From contig USNG01000052.1 of assembly GCA_900556025.1 (NCBI GenBank), positions 1 through 6,832 on the forward strand: DNA of 6,832 bases, read 5' to 3'. Made by a program: the position numbers and the translations under genes. Origin of the DNA: an uncultured Mycoplasmatota bacterium (GTDB lineage: Bacteria > Bacillota_I > Bacilli_A > RF39 > UBA660). How positions within the stretch are numbered: the first letter of the stretch is position 1; each line of letters begins with the position of its first letter. A model generated the notes under the pieces. The model worked only from the letters and a program-made list of their open reading frames with translations, was not told where the DNA came from and did no database searches. Of this stretch, positions 1 to 5,355 are shown one piece after another.

Positions 1-238
1 TCCATTTTATTTTTAATTTCTTCACCAAATCCAGTAATTTTATTATTTGTACCAACTACTCTATGACAAGGAATAATTATGCATATAGGATTGCTTCCAA
101 CAGCTCCTCCAACTGCTTGAACAGACATCTTTTTAATTTCTCTTTACTTGCCATTTCTATTGCTATATCATTATAAGTAACTACTTTGCCATATGAAATA
201 TTATTTTTTATTAATTCTTTGCAAATAATTAAATCCAT
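1..238 (-). pseudogene. O6-alkylguanine-DNA alkyltransferase (MGMT/Ogt) DNA-binding domain, frameshifted and cut by the window edge
   Basis: Proteins of this family repair O6-alkylguanine by moving the alkyl group to an active-site Cys. Read on the minus strand from ATG 238-236, the first frame gives ISYGKVVTYNDIAIEMASK, the family's IPYGkvvTYgdIA helix-turn-helix start. That frame stops early. The adjacent frame continues as KMSVQAVGGAVGSNP, then IIIPCHRVVGTNNKITGFG, which holds the catalytic Cys in PCHRV. Adding one base to the A-run near 150-153 joins the two frames with no residue lost, so one base seems to be missing. Only the C-terminal catalytic domain is present; full Ogt proteins have an additional N-terminal domain of about 80 residues, although domain-only forms exist. 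The start lies inside the 3' end of the upstream metallopeptidase gene (38-nt overlap) with only a weak ribosome binding site, so translation would depend on coupling. Family assignment is firm. Whether the frameshift is real is open. Confidence 0.8.
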
Positions 239-941
239 TTTCCACTTTTATATTAATACTATCACTTGTAGAATATAATTTTCTTAATTTATCCATAACA
301 AGTTCATCTCCATCATATAATTCATAAAAGCTATCATAACCTTTTTCTTTAAAACTAAATAAATCACTAAAAGGTCTATTATTTAATATTGGATCAGTTA
401 CCATTTCAGAATACTTCCATTCTAAATATGGACTATCATAATTTCTCCTAGGAGTTTTTGGATATAATTCTTTCCACTTTTCAAACCATATGAAATGAAG
501 AGTTTCATGAGCAGCAACTTCTACTAGTTTAGATTCTTCTAGATCAATAGAAATTGAAAAAGACAAATCATCTAAGTTTCTTGGAAACACAGGTATTAAA
601 CCGACTGTCGCAATTACATCATTATCAAAAGAACATCCAAAGAAATCAAATAACATTTTAAAATATTTATCATTATATTTTTTCCATAAACGATTATATC
701 TTTCTACTTCATCTTCAATCTTCTTTTCTTTTTGATAATACTCTTCACTAACTACTTCAGCAATTATTTTATTAGCTTCATTTTGACTCATATCACTAGA
801 AATAGAATTTAATTTTGGAAAACACTGAATAGTATAATCATGAATATTAAGATTGCTACTATCAGCATAAAAAGCCCAACTAACTATATTAATATTTTCT
901 TCTAAAGACATCTTTTTAAATTTTACTTTTGGAATATTCAT
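201..941 (-). CDS. Putative cytoplasmic zinc metallopeptidase (HExxH, gluzincin-like), 246 aa
   Basis: The protein contains VAAHETLHF, an HExxH zinc-binding motif at residues 145-149 in the usual hydrophobic helix. A downstream SEMVTD provides E179 and D183 in the ExxxD spacing of gluzincin peptidases, so E179 is the likely third zinc ligand. There is no signal peptide or membrane segment, so it should act in the cytoplasm. The N-terminal 100 residues include a charged helical stretch (about 52-95) and look like an independent helical domain. The start ATG at 941 is supported by GAGGAG at 948-953, six bases upstream. Substrate and named family are unknown to me. The gene runs into the alkyltransferase remnant with a 38-nt overlap. 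A non-proteolytic zincin fold is also possible, but the ligand set looks complete. Confidence 0.75.
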   Translation of the reverse strand: MNIPKVKFKKMSLEENINIVSWAFYADSSNLNIHDYTIQCFPKLNSISSDMSQNEANKIIAEVVSEEYYQKEKKIEDEVERYNRLWKKYNDKYFKMLFDFFGCSFDNDVIATVGLIPVFPRNLDDLSFSISIDLEESKLVEVAAHETLHFIWFEKWKELYPKTPRRNYDSPYLEWKYSEMVTDPILNNRPFSDLFSFKEKGYDSFYELYDGDELVMDKLRKLYSTSDSINIKVENGFNYLQRINKK

Positions 942-980
942 ATAAAACTCCTCACATTATTTTAATTCATTAATCAATAA

Positions 981-1008
981 AGTATATTCTATAAGCAAAT
1001 ACAAACAA
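981..1008 (-). promoter_or_regulatory. Candidate promoter for the metallopeptidase gene at 201-941
   Basis: On the minus strand TTGTTT (1008-1003) and TATACT (986-981) are separated by 16 bases, about 40 bases upstream of the start codon. The match is moderate and the region is so AT-rich that chance matches are likely. Confidence 0.4.
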
Positions 1009-1053
1009 ACTATATAATAGATCATTAATAAAAAAGTTAAAATCAAAAATATA

Positions 1054-1233
1054 TTATGATAATATAATCAAAATAGCTAATACAATCGGACAATAATATA
1101 TTCTATATTTATACTCATTAGGTTTACACTTATCAAATATTCAAAAACCTTTTATTAAACTTTTAGTAGCCCATCATTTAGAACTCATTTCATTCATATA
1201 TTTTTCATCTTTAACATAATTCCACCTTAATAA
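1054..1233 (-). pseudogene. Decayed DUF2812-like gene remnant
   Basis: One minus-strand frame of 60 codons, broken by two TGA codons at 1174-1176 and 1141-1143, reads RWNYVKDEKYMNEMSSK, stop, WATKSLIKGF, stop, IFDKCKPNEYKYRIYY, then a short hydrophobic tail ending in TAA. This follows the DUF2812 pattern from memory: an Ekwl.eMa.kGW segment, then an aromatic F.F.kc.P.eY.YRi segment. DUF2812 proteins are membrane-associated Firmicutes proteins of unknown function, often encoded beside PadR regulators; none is seen here. There is no proper start codon in frame and a TGA lies just before the frame, so the N-terminus is also damaged. TGA read as Trp is unlikely because neighbouring intact genes use TGG. 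I read this as a dead fragment. It is too short and broken to be sure of the family. Confidence 0.5.
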
Positions 1234-1241
1234 TCATTTAC

Positions 1242-1270
1242 ATTATAACATATCAAAGCATTTAATAAAA
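1242..1270 (-). promoter_or_regulatory. Extended -10 promoter facing the DUF2812-like remnant
   Basis: On the minus strand TGTTATAAT (1250-1242) is a perfect extended -10. A poor -35 (TTTTAT, 1270-1265) lies 17 bases away. It sits just upstream of the broken DUF2812-like frame, as if it were the promoter left over from the intact gene. Confidence 0.4.
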
Positions 1271-1272
1271 TA

Positions 1273-1301
1273 ATGATTTTTTATATAAAATATGTTACAA
1301 T
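1273..1301 (+). promoter_or_regulatory. Extended -10 promoter for the DUF2513-like gene
   Basis: TGTTACAAT at 1293-1301 is an extended -10 close to consensus. The -35 region (ATGATT, 1273-1278) is poor. Transcription would start near 1308, giving a leader of only about 16 bases that begins almost at the ribosome binding site. Confidence 0.45.
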
Positions 1302-1323
1302 CTCGTTAAGGAGTTGATATATT

Positions 1324-1746
1324 TTGAAAATAAATAATGAATGTGCCAGAAGAATTTTATTTGAAGTAGAAAAAATTCCATATGGTGAAACACTAACTGT
1401 TGTTAAGCTTCAAGAACAAATGCCAGAATTCTCTATAGAAGATGTATTAAATATTGTTACTTTATTTAACAAAGAACATTATTTAACAGTACTAGACAAA
1501 GCTAGTTATGATGACAATGATGTTTTAAGAGATAACAAAATTAAACGTCTAACTGAAAAAGGATACAAAACATTAGATTTAATTAGAAGTGATGAACTAT
1601 GGAATCAAATTAAAGAAACTATGCCTAGTTTTAATGAAACATCAATTTATACAATTTTTGATCTTGCAAATAAAATTGCAAATGTTCAACAAAACAAATT
1701 ATTCAATCTACCAGAAATGATGTTTACACCAAAAGATAGATGGTAA
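1324..1746 (+). CDS. DUF2513-like protein, 140 aa
   Basis: The protein resembles the DUF2513 family. The N-terminal half is a winged-helix-like helical region (about residues 5-60). The family signature appears as KRLTEKGYKTLDLIRSDELW at about 74-93, matching the usual RLTwkGheFLd.iRd...W pattern. DUF2513 proteins occur often in phages, mobile elements and accessory islands, and their role is unknown. The residues after about 105 extend beyond the core domain. The start is a TTG at 1324, chosen because AAGGAG at 1308-1313 lies ten bases upstream and no better in-frame start exists. The gene faces the M20 hydrolase gene and shares a terminator with it. No enzyme motif is seen. Confidence 0.75.
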   Translation: MKINNECARRILFEVEKIPYGETLTVVKLQEQMPEFSIEDVLNIVTLFNKEHYLTVLDKASYDDNDVLRDNKIKRLTEKGYKTLDLIRSDELWNQIKETMPSFNETSIYTIFDLANKIANVQQNKLFNLPEMMFTPKDRW

Positions 1747-1751
1747 TATTA

Positions 1752-1784
1752 AAAACTACTCTCAACAAAATTGAAAGTAGTTTT
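1752..1784. terminator. Bidirectional rho-independent terminator between convergent genes
   Basis: A 14-bp stem with one mismatch (1752-1765 with 1771-1784) and a five-base CAAAA loop lies between the DUF2513-like stop codon and the M20 stop codon at 1788. T-rich tracts follow on both strands (TTTTATTTTA on plus, TTTTT on minus), so it can end both transcripts. Confidence 0.85.
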
Positions 1785-1787
1785 ATT

Positions 1788-2804
1788 TTATATATTTTTT
1801 TCTATTAATTCTTTGTATTGTTCTTCTAATTTCTTTACACTATCTATAGTTATAAATTCATTTTTCTTATGTGCGTTAACTGGCCCAACACCTAAAATAT
1901 ATTTATTTTCTGATTCTATAAAACTTGCTTCAGTTATATAATCACTCATATTAGTTTTTCCATTAACATTCAAAAATGGCTTTATATCATTTACAATTTT
2001 ACTTCTAGCATCATATTTACTAATAAGTTTATTTATTTTATTTATAATTTTTTTATTTTGATTTTCACTAACAGTTCTAAAATCTATTAAAACCTCACAA
2101 TTATCTGGAACTATATTAATACTTCTTCCACCTTTTATAACTCCAATATTCATTGTTGTATATTTTGAATCTATAATTTCTTGTTTTAGTTTATTATAAT
2201 ATTTCTTTAAATCATTAATAAAACTAACACAATTCTCAATAGCATTAACACCCTCTTCTGGTTTACTAGAGTGTGATGAAACTCCTTTAAAAGATACTTT
2301 CAATTCAAGTAATCCTTTACTAGCATTTATTATTTCATTATTAGTAGGTTCACCAATTATCATATTACTTGGAAAAGTAATTTTTTTATTTATAAGTTCA
2401 TTAATACCAAAAAAACCAATCTCTTCATCATACGTAAAAATAAATTTCATTCCTTTATTTCTTTTACTAAAATCAATTTTTGATATTACAGAAAGTATAA
2501 CAGCTATAGAACCTTTCATATCACATGACCCAAGACCATATAACTTCCCATCTTCTTCGCTCAATACAAAAGGATCACTATTCCAATCATCAGAACAAGA
2601 AACAGTATCAGTGTGTCCTAAAAATCCAATATCACACTCCTCTTTATTACTCATAATTAAACATTTACTTTTATATTCAGTTTTAAAACCTAATTTTTGA
2701 AGATAATTTTCAATATAATTTATTATTTCATTATTTTCTTTATCATTAATAGTATTAAAACTAACTAAATCTTTTAAAATATTTTTTGAATCCATAAATA
2801 TCAT
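1788..2804 (-). CDS. M20 family metallohydrolase, ArgE/DapE-like (deacylase or peptidase), 338 aa
   Basis: This is a two-zinc M20 enzyme of the acetylornithine deacetylase / succinyl-diaminopimelate desuccinylase / aminopeptidase group. Visible motifs, numbered from ATG 2804, are GHTDTV (H64, D66), GLGSCDMKG (bridging D95), YDEEIGFFG (catalytic E127 and ligand E128), IGEPTN (E152), and near the C-terminus AHKKNEFI (H312). The central SHSSKPEEGVNAIE begins the dimerisation domain. CDMKG is typical of ArgE-like members, but no arg or dap genes are nearby and the substrate is unassigned. At 338 residues it is slightly short for the family. The frame is open to GTG 2816, but the AGAGG ribosome binding site (2813-2809) lies inside that extension, so ATG 2804 or ATG 2795 is the real start. 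The gene follows a long structured leader ending in a terminator 31 bases upstream, suggesting attenuation control. Confidence 0.88.
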   Translation of the reverse strand: MIFMDSKNILKDLVSFNTINDKENNEIINYIENYLQKLGFKTEYKSKCLIMSNKEECDIGFLGHTDTVSCSDDWNSDPFVLSEEDGKLYGLGSCDMKGSIAVILSVISKIDFSKRNKGMKFIFTYDEEIGFFGINELINKKITFPSNMIIGEPTNNEIINASKGLLELKVSFKGVSSHSSKPEEGVNAIENCVSFINDLKKYYNKLKQEIIDSKYTTMNIGVIKGGRSINIVPDNCEVLIDFRTVSENQNKKIINKINKLISKYDARSKIVNDIKPFLNVNGKTNMSDYITEASFIESENKYILGVGPVNAHKKNEFITIDSVKKLEEQYKELIEKNI

Positions 2805-2834
2805 TTTTCCTCTCACTAACTTAATTTTTAAATT

Positions 2835-2866
2835 AAAAAAATACTACTGCATGCTTGCAGTAGTAT
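2835..2866 (-). terminator. Strong rho-independent terminator, probable attenuator of the M20 gene
   Basis: A perfect 11-bp stem (2866-2856 with 2851-2841 on the minus strand, loop AGCA) is followed by seven consecutive T residues (T2841 of the stem plus 2840-2835). It lies 31 bases before the M20 start codon. With no clear promoter in that gap, transcripts from the promoter at 3032-3061 must pass it to express the M20 gene. It may also end read-through from the 3068-4069 gene. Confidence 0.88.
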
Positions 2867-2935
2867 AATAGAGACTATTTATCGTTAATTACACTAGATA
2901 CAAGCACGACAAATAGCACTTGTACCTACGATCTT

Positions 2936-3004
2936 TCAATGTCGTATTAACAAGTGCAGACTATTATAATGATGATTAAATTGTATAGTTACAAATTTAA
3001 ACAT
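2936..3004 (-). CDS. Possible 22-aa leader peptide in the M20 leader
   Basis: ATG 3004-3002 follows AAGGA (3018-3014) at a nine-base spacing and opens a frame to TGA 2938-2936. The peptide begins MFKFVTIQFNHHYNS and ends LIRH, with four His in 22 residues including an adjacent pair. It begins about 20 bases after the predicted transcription start. Its codons overlap P1 and the 5' strand of P2, so a ribosome here would change which downstream helices can form, as in translation-controlled attenuation. A hairpin inside its 5' end argues against efficient translation, and so short a frame can arise by chance; the ribosome binding site is the main support. Confidence 0.4.
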   Translation of the reverse strand: MFKFVTIQFNHHYNSLHLLIRH

Positions 3005-3031
3005 AATAATCTTTCCTTCTCACTTATCGAA

Positions 3032-3061
3032 ATTATAACATGACTCCACAAATCATGTCAA
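3032..3061 (-). promoter_or_regulatory. Near-consensus promoter with an internal inverted repeat, driving the M20 leader
   Basis: On the minus strand TTGACA (3061-3056) and TATAAT (3037-3032) are both perfect, 18 bases apart, with TGT before the -10 giving an extended -10. It is the best promoter in the window and starts seven bases after the stop codon of the upstream gene. An inverted repeat ACATGA / TCATGT (3038-3043 and 3053-3058, nine-base spacer, extendable to 7 of 8 matches per arm) fills the space between the two elements, a usual place for a repressor operator. Confidence 0.8.
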
Positions 3062-3067
3062 ATACAT

Positions 3068-4069
3068 TTAATATCCAAAAGACACATCACTTTGCATATT
3101 TTTAATTTGATTAATTGCATTTAGAAAATCATTCTTTAAACTATCATTAGTTAAACAAGAATATACTTTTTGATAATTAGCTAAAATATAATCTGGTTCA
3201 TAATTTGCTATAAAGTTAGATGCAAGTTCTCTTTCAGCTTTAACAATTAATTCATTTTGCATTTGCAAATTGCCAGCAAAAACTCTTCCATCTTTCATTT
3301 GTATATTTACTTGTGGACCACTAAGACGATCCTTATATCCTGTAAGTATTAATTTATCTATTGAATATATTTTTTCTAAATCATACATAAATTGTTCAAA
3401 TTTATTTTCATTACCAGGAAAAGCCTCATACATTTGTTTTAGTAAATCTCTTCCATCACTTCTAAAACCTAATGCTAACATTTGATTCAAAGGTATACCC
3501 ATAGAATATGACATTAACATCAATATATTACCATTCATTTGATATTCTGATAAAGGACTATAAACAACATGATCACTTTGTCCTCTGACTACTCCATATT
3601 GATTTCTATATCGAATATTAGTTCCATTAGAAATATGATATAAAATTTCAGCTGTATATTGTGTAGCCCCTTCAGTCAAAAACATTCCATCTTTTCCATT
3701 ATAAAAAGAACACTGTTCATGACCATTAATAATTCTTGTTTGAATAGCATGTGTTAACTCATGAAAAAAATATAACTTTTTAGTTTCATAATTTAAGGAG
3801 CCATTCATAGTAATCTTATCGCCTTCTGTTATTCCATGTATTCCATTAAGATTCGCTTCAACAACTTCTTTCAAAACAGTAGGCAATCTTTTAGCAATAT
3901 CTATAGGATTCAAATATAATCCACCTTCATACTCTAATTGATTTAAAGCATCTATATAATCAGCAATCAATATAAAATATTTATCAGGAATATTATAATT
4001 AGTTCCTTTATATTGCCTTTTTATAGTATCAACTAACCCACTATTAATTAAATCTTGTGCACTTGCCAT
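3068..4069 (-). CDS. Putative zinc metallopeptidase-like protein (HELTH), 333 aa
   Basis: KLYFFHELTHAIQTR holds an HExxH motif at residues 103-107. It is followed 25 residues later by FLTEGATQYTAEIL, where E133 is a good third zinc ligand. This order (HELTHAIQ, then a TEGATQY-type helix) is seen in uncharacterised gluzincin-like peptidases of Firmicutes. There is no signal peptide or transmembrane segment, so a cytoplasmic location or non-classical release is expected. The C-terminal half (about 180-330) is mixed helical and carries no motif I know. The start ATG 4069 is supported by GAGG (4078-4075) five bases upstream. It has its own promoter and is not in an operon with the neighbours. Enzyme activity and substrate are unknown; it shows no recognisable similarity to the 201-941 protein beyond the HExxH motif. 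Confidence 0.72.
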   Translation of the reverse strand: MASAQDLINSGLVDTIKRQYKGTNYNIPDKYFILIADYIDALNQLEYEGGLYLNPIDIAKRLPTVLKEVVEANLNGIHGITEGDKITMNGSLNYETKKLYFFHELTHAIQTRIINGHEQCSFYNGKDGMFLTEGATQYTAEILYHISNGTNIRYRNQYGVVRGQSDHVVYSPLSEYQMNGNILMLMSYSMGIPLNQMLALGFRSDGRDLLKQMYEAFPGNENKFEQFMYDLEKIYSIDKLILTGYKDRLSGPQVNIQMKDGRVFAGNLQMQNELIVKAERELASNFIANYEPDYILANYQKVYSCLTNDSLKNDFLNAINQIKNMQSDVSFGY

Positions 4070-4095
4070 ATTTACCTCATAATTATATATAAATA

Positions 4096-4124
4096 ATTAT
4101 ATCATACACAAAATGAATTTTTAA
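4096..4124 (-). promoter_or_regulatory. Extended -10 promoter for the 3068-4069 gene
   Basis: On the minus strand TGATATAAT (4104-4096) is a perfect extended -10. The -35 is weak (TTAAAA, 4124-4119) at 17-base spacing. It lies just after the terminator of the macrodomain-like gene. Confidence 0.55.
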
Positions 4125-4145
4125 TAATTTTATTTAAACAACCAC

Positions 4146-4179
4146 AAAAAAATACCTAATCTTATTCAATTAAGTATTT
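4146..4179 (-). terminator. Rho-independent terminator of the macrodomain-like gene
   Basis: An 11-bp stem with one GU pair (4179-4169 with 4160-4150, eight-base loop) is followed by a run of T on the minus strand, beginning within the last stem bases and running to 4146. It lies about 27 bases past the stop codon of the 4206-4682 gene. Confidence 0.75.
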
Positions 4180-4205
4180 TACAAATTACATGTCATAAAA
4201 TACTA

Positions 4206-4682
4206 TTATTTAGCTCTCTTCAATGCATTGCCTTTTTCTTCATTATAACAGTTTATGACATCATCTAATGTATAATTAGCATATAACATAATTTGTTGTG
4301 TAGAATCATGCATTCCACAAACTATTTGTCTAAAATTAGCACCGCTTAACATTCCTATTAACCCAGTACCTATTGCAATTGTCGCAATTGGTTCCCCATC
4401 AGCAGGTATTTTATCAAAACATTCTTTAATAATTTCGGCTTGATTTTCACCCCAATCACCATGTAATGAATGACAAACTAATGCATGAAAAGTTTTATCT
4501 CCAATAGTTTTAGATAGTACAGTACCTATTTCATGTTCCCCACAATTTGCAAGCTCATTCCAATATTTTCTAGACACTTGCCCAGCAAAGCCAGAATCAT
4601 TATATCCCTCTGCATTAACAGCAAATGCTATGTGTTTTGCTTCTGAATTAAATATATTATCTTGAACAGTTTTAACAACCAT
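4206..4682 (-). CDS. Macrodomain-like small protein, 158 aa
   Basis: The layout recalls a macrodomain (ADP-ribose or nucleotide-metabolite binding fold). IAFAVNAEGYNDSGFAGQVS at residues 18-37 corresponds to the VNAAN..G.GvAgaI loop. A middle strand LVCHSL (68-73) follows, then IATIAIGTGLIGMLSGA (99-115), corresponding to the P-I-tG..G phosphate-binding loop and helix. The expected catalytic Asn-Asn-Gly set of ADP-ribosyl hydrolases is not clearly present, so it may only bind ligand. There is no signal or membrane segment; it is probably a soluble single-domain protein. AGGAGG (4695-4690), seven bases upstream, fixes the start. It is a single-gene unit with its own promoter and terminator. 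Assignment rests on remembered patterns and needs a profile search. Confidence 0.55.
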   Translation of the reverse strand: MVVKTVQDNIFNSEAKHIAFAVNAEGYNDSGFAGQVSRKYWNELANCGEHEIGTVLSKTIGDKTFHALVCHSLHGDWGENQAEIIKECFDKIPADGEPIATIAIGTGLIGMLSGANFRQIVCGMHDSTQQIMLYANYTLDDVINCYNEEKGNALKRAK

Positions 4683-4707
4683 AACACATCCTCCTAATCA
4701 AAAACTT

Positions 4708-4736
4708 ATTATACATAAGTTACAATAAAAAAGCAA
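4708..4736 (-). promoter_or_regulatory. Promoter for the macrodomain-like gene
   Basis: On the minus strand TTGCTT (4736-4731) and a perfect TATAAT (4713-4708) are 17 bases apart, about 26 bases upstream of the start codon. Confidence 0.65.
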
Positions 4737-4824
4737 ATTTAAAGAATTTAAAGCACACCTAATCATATGCAAGAACAGTTGATATCAGAAAGTAAATAAA
4801 AAGAAAGTTACAATTGACAGGCTA

Positions 4825-4859
4825 CAAAAAACTTAAATTTATTAATTGATATAAAATTT
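4825..4859 (-). terminator. Weak AT-only hairpin and T-run after the 4858-5175 gene
   Basis: On the minus strand an all-AT stem of about 8 bp with a bulge (4859-4851 with 4842-4835) overlaps the stop codon, and a run of six T follows (about 4831-4826). The stem is weak, so termination may be inefficient. The stretch 4740-4824 beyond it holds nothing I recognise. Confidence 0.3.
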
Positions 4860-5175
4860 ATAATTCTTCATCAACTTTTTTTCTGTTCTCTTCTCTTATT
4901 TTCAGCACACTTTCTTCATGAATAATTTTTTTAATTTTTATAAATATTGGATCAAAATAATTACCTAATTCATATAATTCTTCAAACTTTGTTTCTAATT
5001 CAACCTCAATACTCTTAAGTTCTTCTAATTTTTCTATACTAGGAATTTTATCTTTAAGTTTTGCAATTTCTTCATTAAAATACTTATATTTATTTTTTTC
5101 ATCAATATCCATATATGTTATATTGCAATTGTTTTTTAAAAAATTCTGTAGAATCTCAATATCTTTATACAACAT
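4858..5175 (-). CDS. Hypothetical coiled-coil protein, 105 aa
   Basis: I do not recognise a family. The protein is highly charged and almost entirely helical, rich in Glu and Lys. Residues about 30-70 are likely to form a coiled coil, as is the C-terminal segment from about 80, and there is a single aromatic break (NYFDP, 72-76). No Cys pair, enzyme motif, signal or membrane segment is seen. A very good AAGGAGG ribosome binding site (5187-5181) lies five bases before ATG 5175, so translation is well supported. The gene is divergent from the toxin-like locus and has its own promoter. A structural or partner-binding role is possible, but this is a guess. Confidence 0.7.
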   Translation of the reverse strand: MLYKDIEILQNFLKNNCNITYMDIDEKNKYKYFNEEIAKLKDKIPSIEKLEELKSIEVELETKFEELYELGNYFDPIFIKIKKIIHEESVLKIREENRKKVDEEL

Positions 5176-5197
5176 AAAAGCCTCCTTCTTGTTATTT

Positions 5198-5226
5198 ATT
5201 ATACATCAATATTTAATTGGTCTACA
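5198..5226 (-). promoter_or_regulatory. Promoter for the coiled-coil hypothetical gene
   Basis: A perfect TATAAT (5203-5198, minus strand), preceded directly by TG, has a poor -35 (TGTAGA, 5226-5221) at 17 bases. Predicted transcription starts right at the ribosome binding site, giving a very short leader. Confidence 0.5.
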
Positions 5227-5263
5227 GTACCTCTTTATTTTTGAAATATCAATGTAAAAATTC

Positions 5264-5292
5264 TTGTACAAAGAACAAATGTTTGTCATAAT
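5264..5292 (+). promoter_or_regulatory. Promoter of the toxin-like small gene
   Basis: TTGTAC (5264-5269) and CATAAT (5287-5292) are exactly 17 bases apart. Transcription would start near 5300, giving a leader of about 55 bases before the ATG at 5356. The leader can form hairpins (GAAGC/GCTTC around 5321-5332, or CTTCT/AGAAG around 5330-5343) just before the ribosome binding site. Confidence 0.55.
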
Positions 5293-5355
5293 TATGTATA
5301 GGAACGCTTGATAGTTGGGTGAAGCCAAGCTTCTTGAAAGAAGGGAGGCGAGAAC

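Larger units (their letters stand above)
2835..3025 (-). promoter_or_regulatory. Structured RNA leader of about 190 nt upstream of the M20 gene; candidate riboswitch or attenuator
   Basis: The transcript from the strong promoter can fold as follows (minus-strand positions). P1 pairs 2968-2961 with 2871-2864 (8 bp). P2 pairs 2957-2950 with 2923-2916 (8 bp), capped by an inner 5-bp hairpin (2946-2942 with 2931-2927). P3 pairs 2915-2907 with 2884-2876 (9 bp, one GU). P2 and P3 abut with no intervening base, as in stacked three-way junctions. AATAGTCT occurs at 2965-2958 and 2879-2872, spanning the start and end of the P2-P3 domain. Alternatives exist: 2925-2916 can pair with 2907-2898 (10 bp with GU pairs), breaking both P2 and P3, and P1 shares three bases with the terminator stem. 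A further hairpin covers 3000-2976. I do not recognise a known class: the T-box sequence and lysine-riboswitch core are absent. A stand-alone small RNA is the main alternative. Confidence 0.6.

Noticed and set aside
1054..1233. TGA read as Trp (genetic code 4) to rescue the DUF2812-like frame
   Set aside because: All intact genes in the window use TGG for Trp and lack internal TGA, and this frame also lacks a start.
2835..3025. Known leader classes: T-box, lysine riboswitch, 6S RNA, SRP RNA
   Set aside because: The T-box UGGNACC sequence, lysine riboswitch core and SRP tetraloop region are absent, and the fold is a three-way junction rather than the single long 6S hairpin.
3270..3485. 71-codon plus-strand open frame
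   Set aside because: It lies entirely opposite the 3068-4069 gene and has no ribosome binding site; a shadow frame.
4744..4824. Possible insertion-sequence end (short repeats of AGAAAGT, GATATC palindrome)
   Set aside because: No clear inverted repeat partner, target duplication or transposase fragment could be seen.
4814..4842. Plus-strand TTGACA as a promoter
   Set aside because: No acceptable -10 at 16-18 bases and no plus-strand gene or RNA follows; it points into the 3' end of a minus-strand gene.
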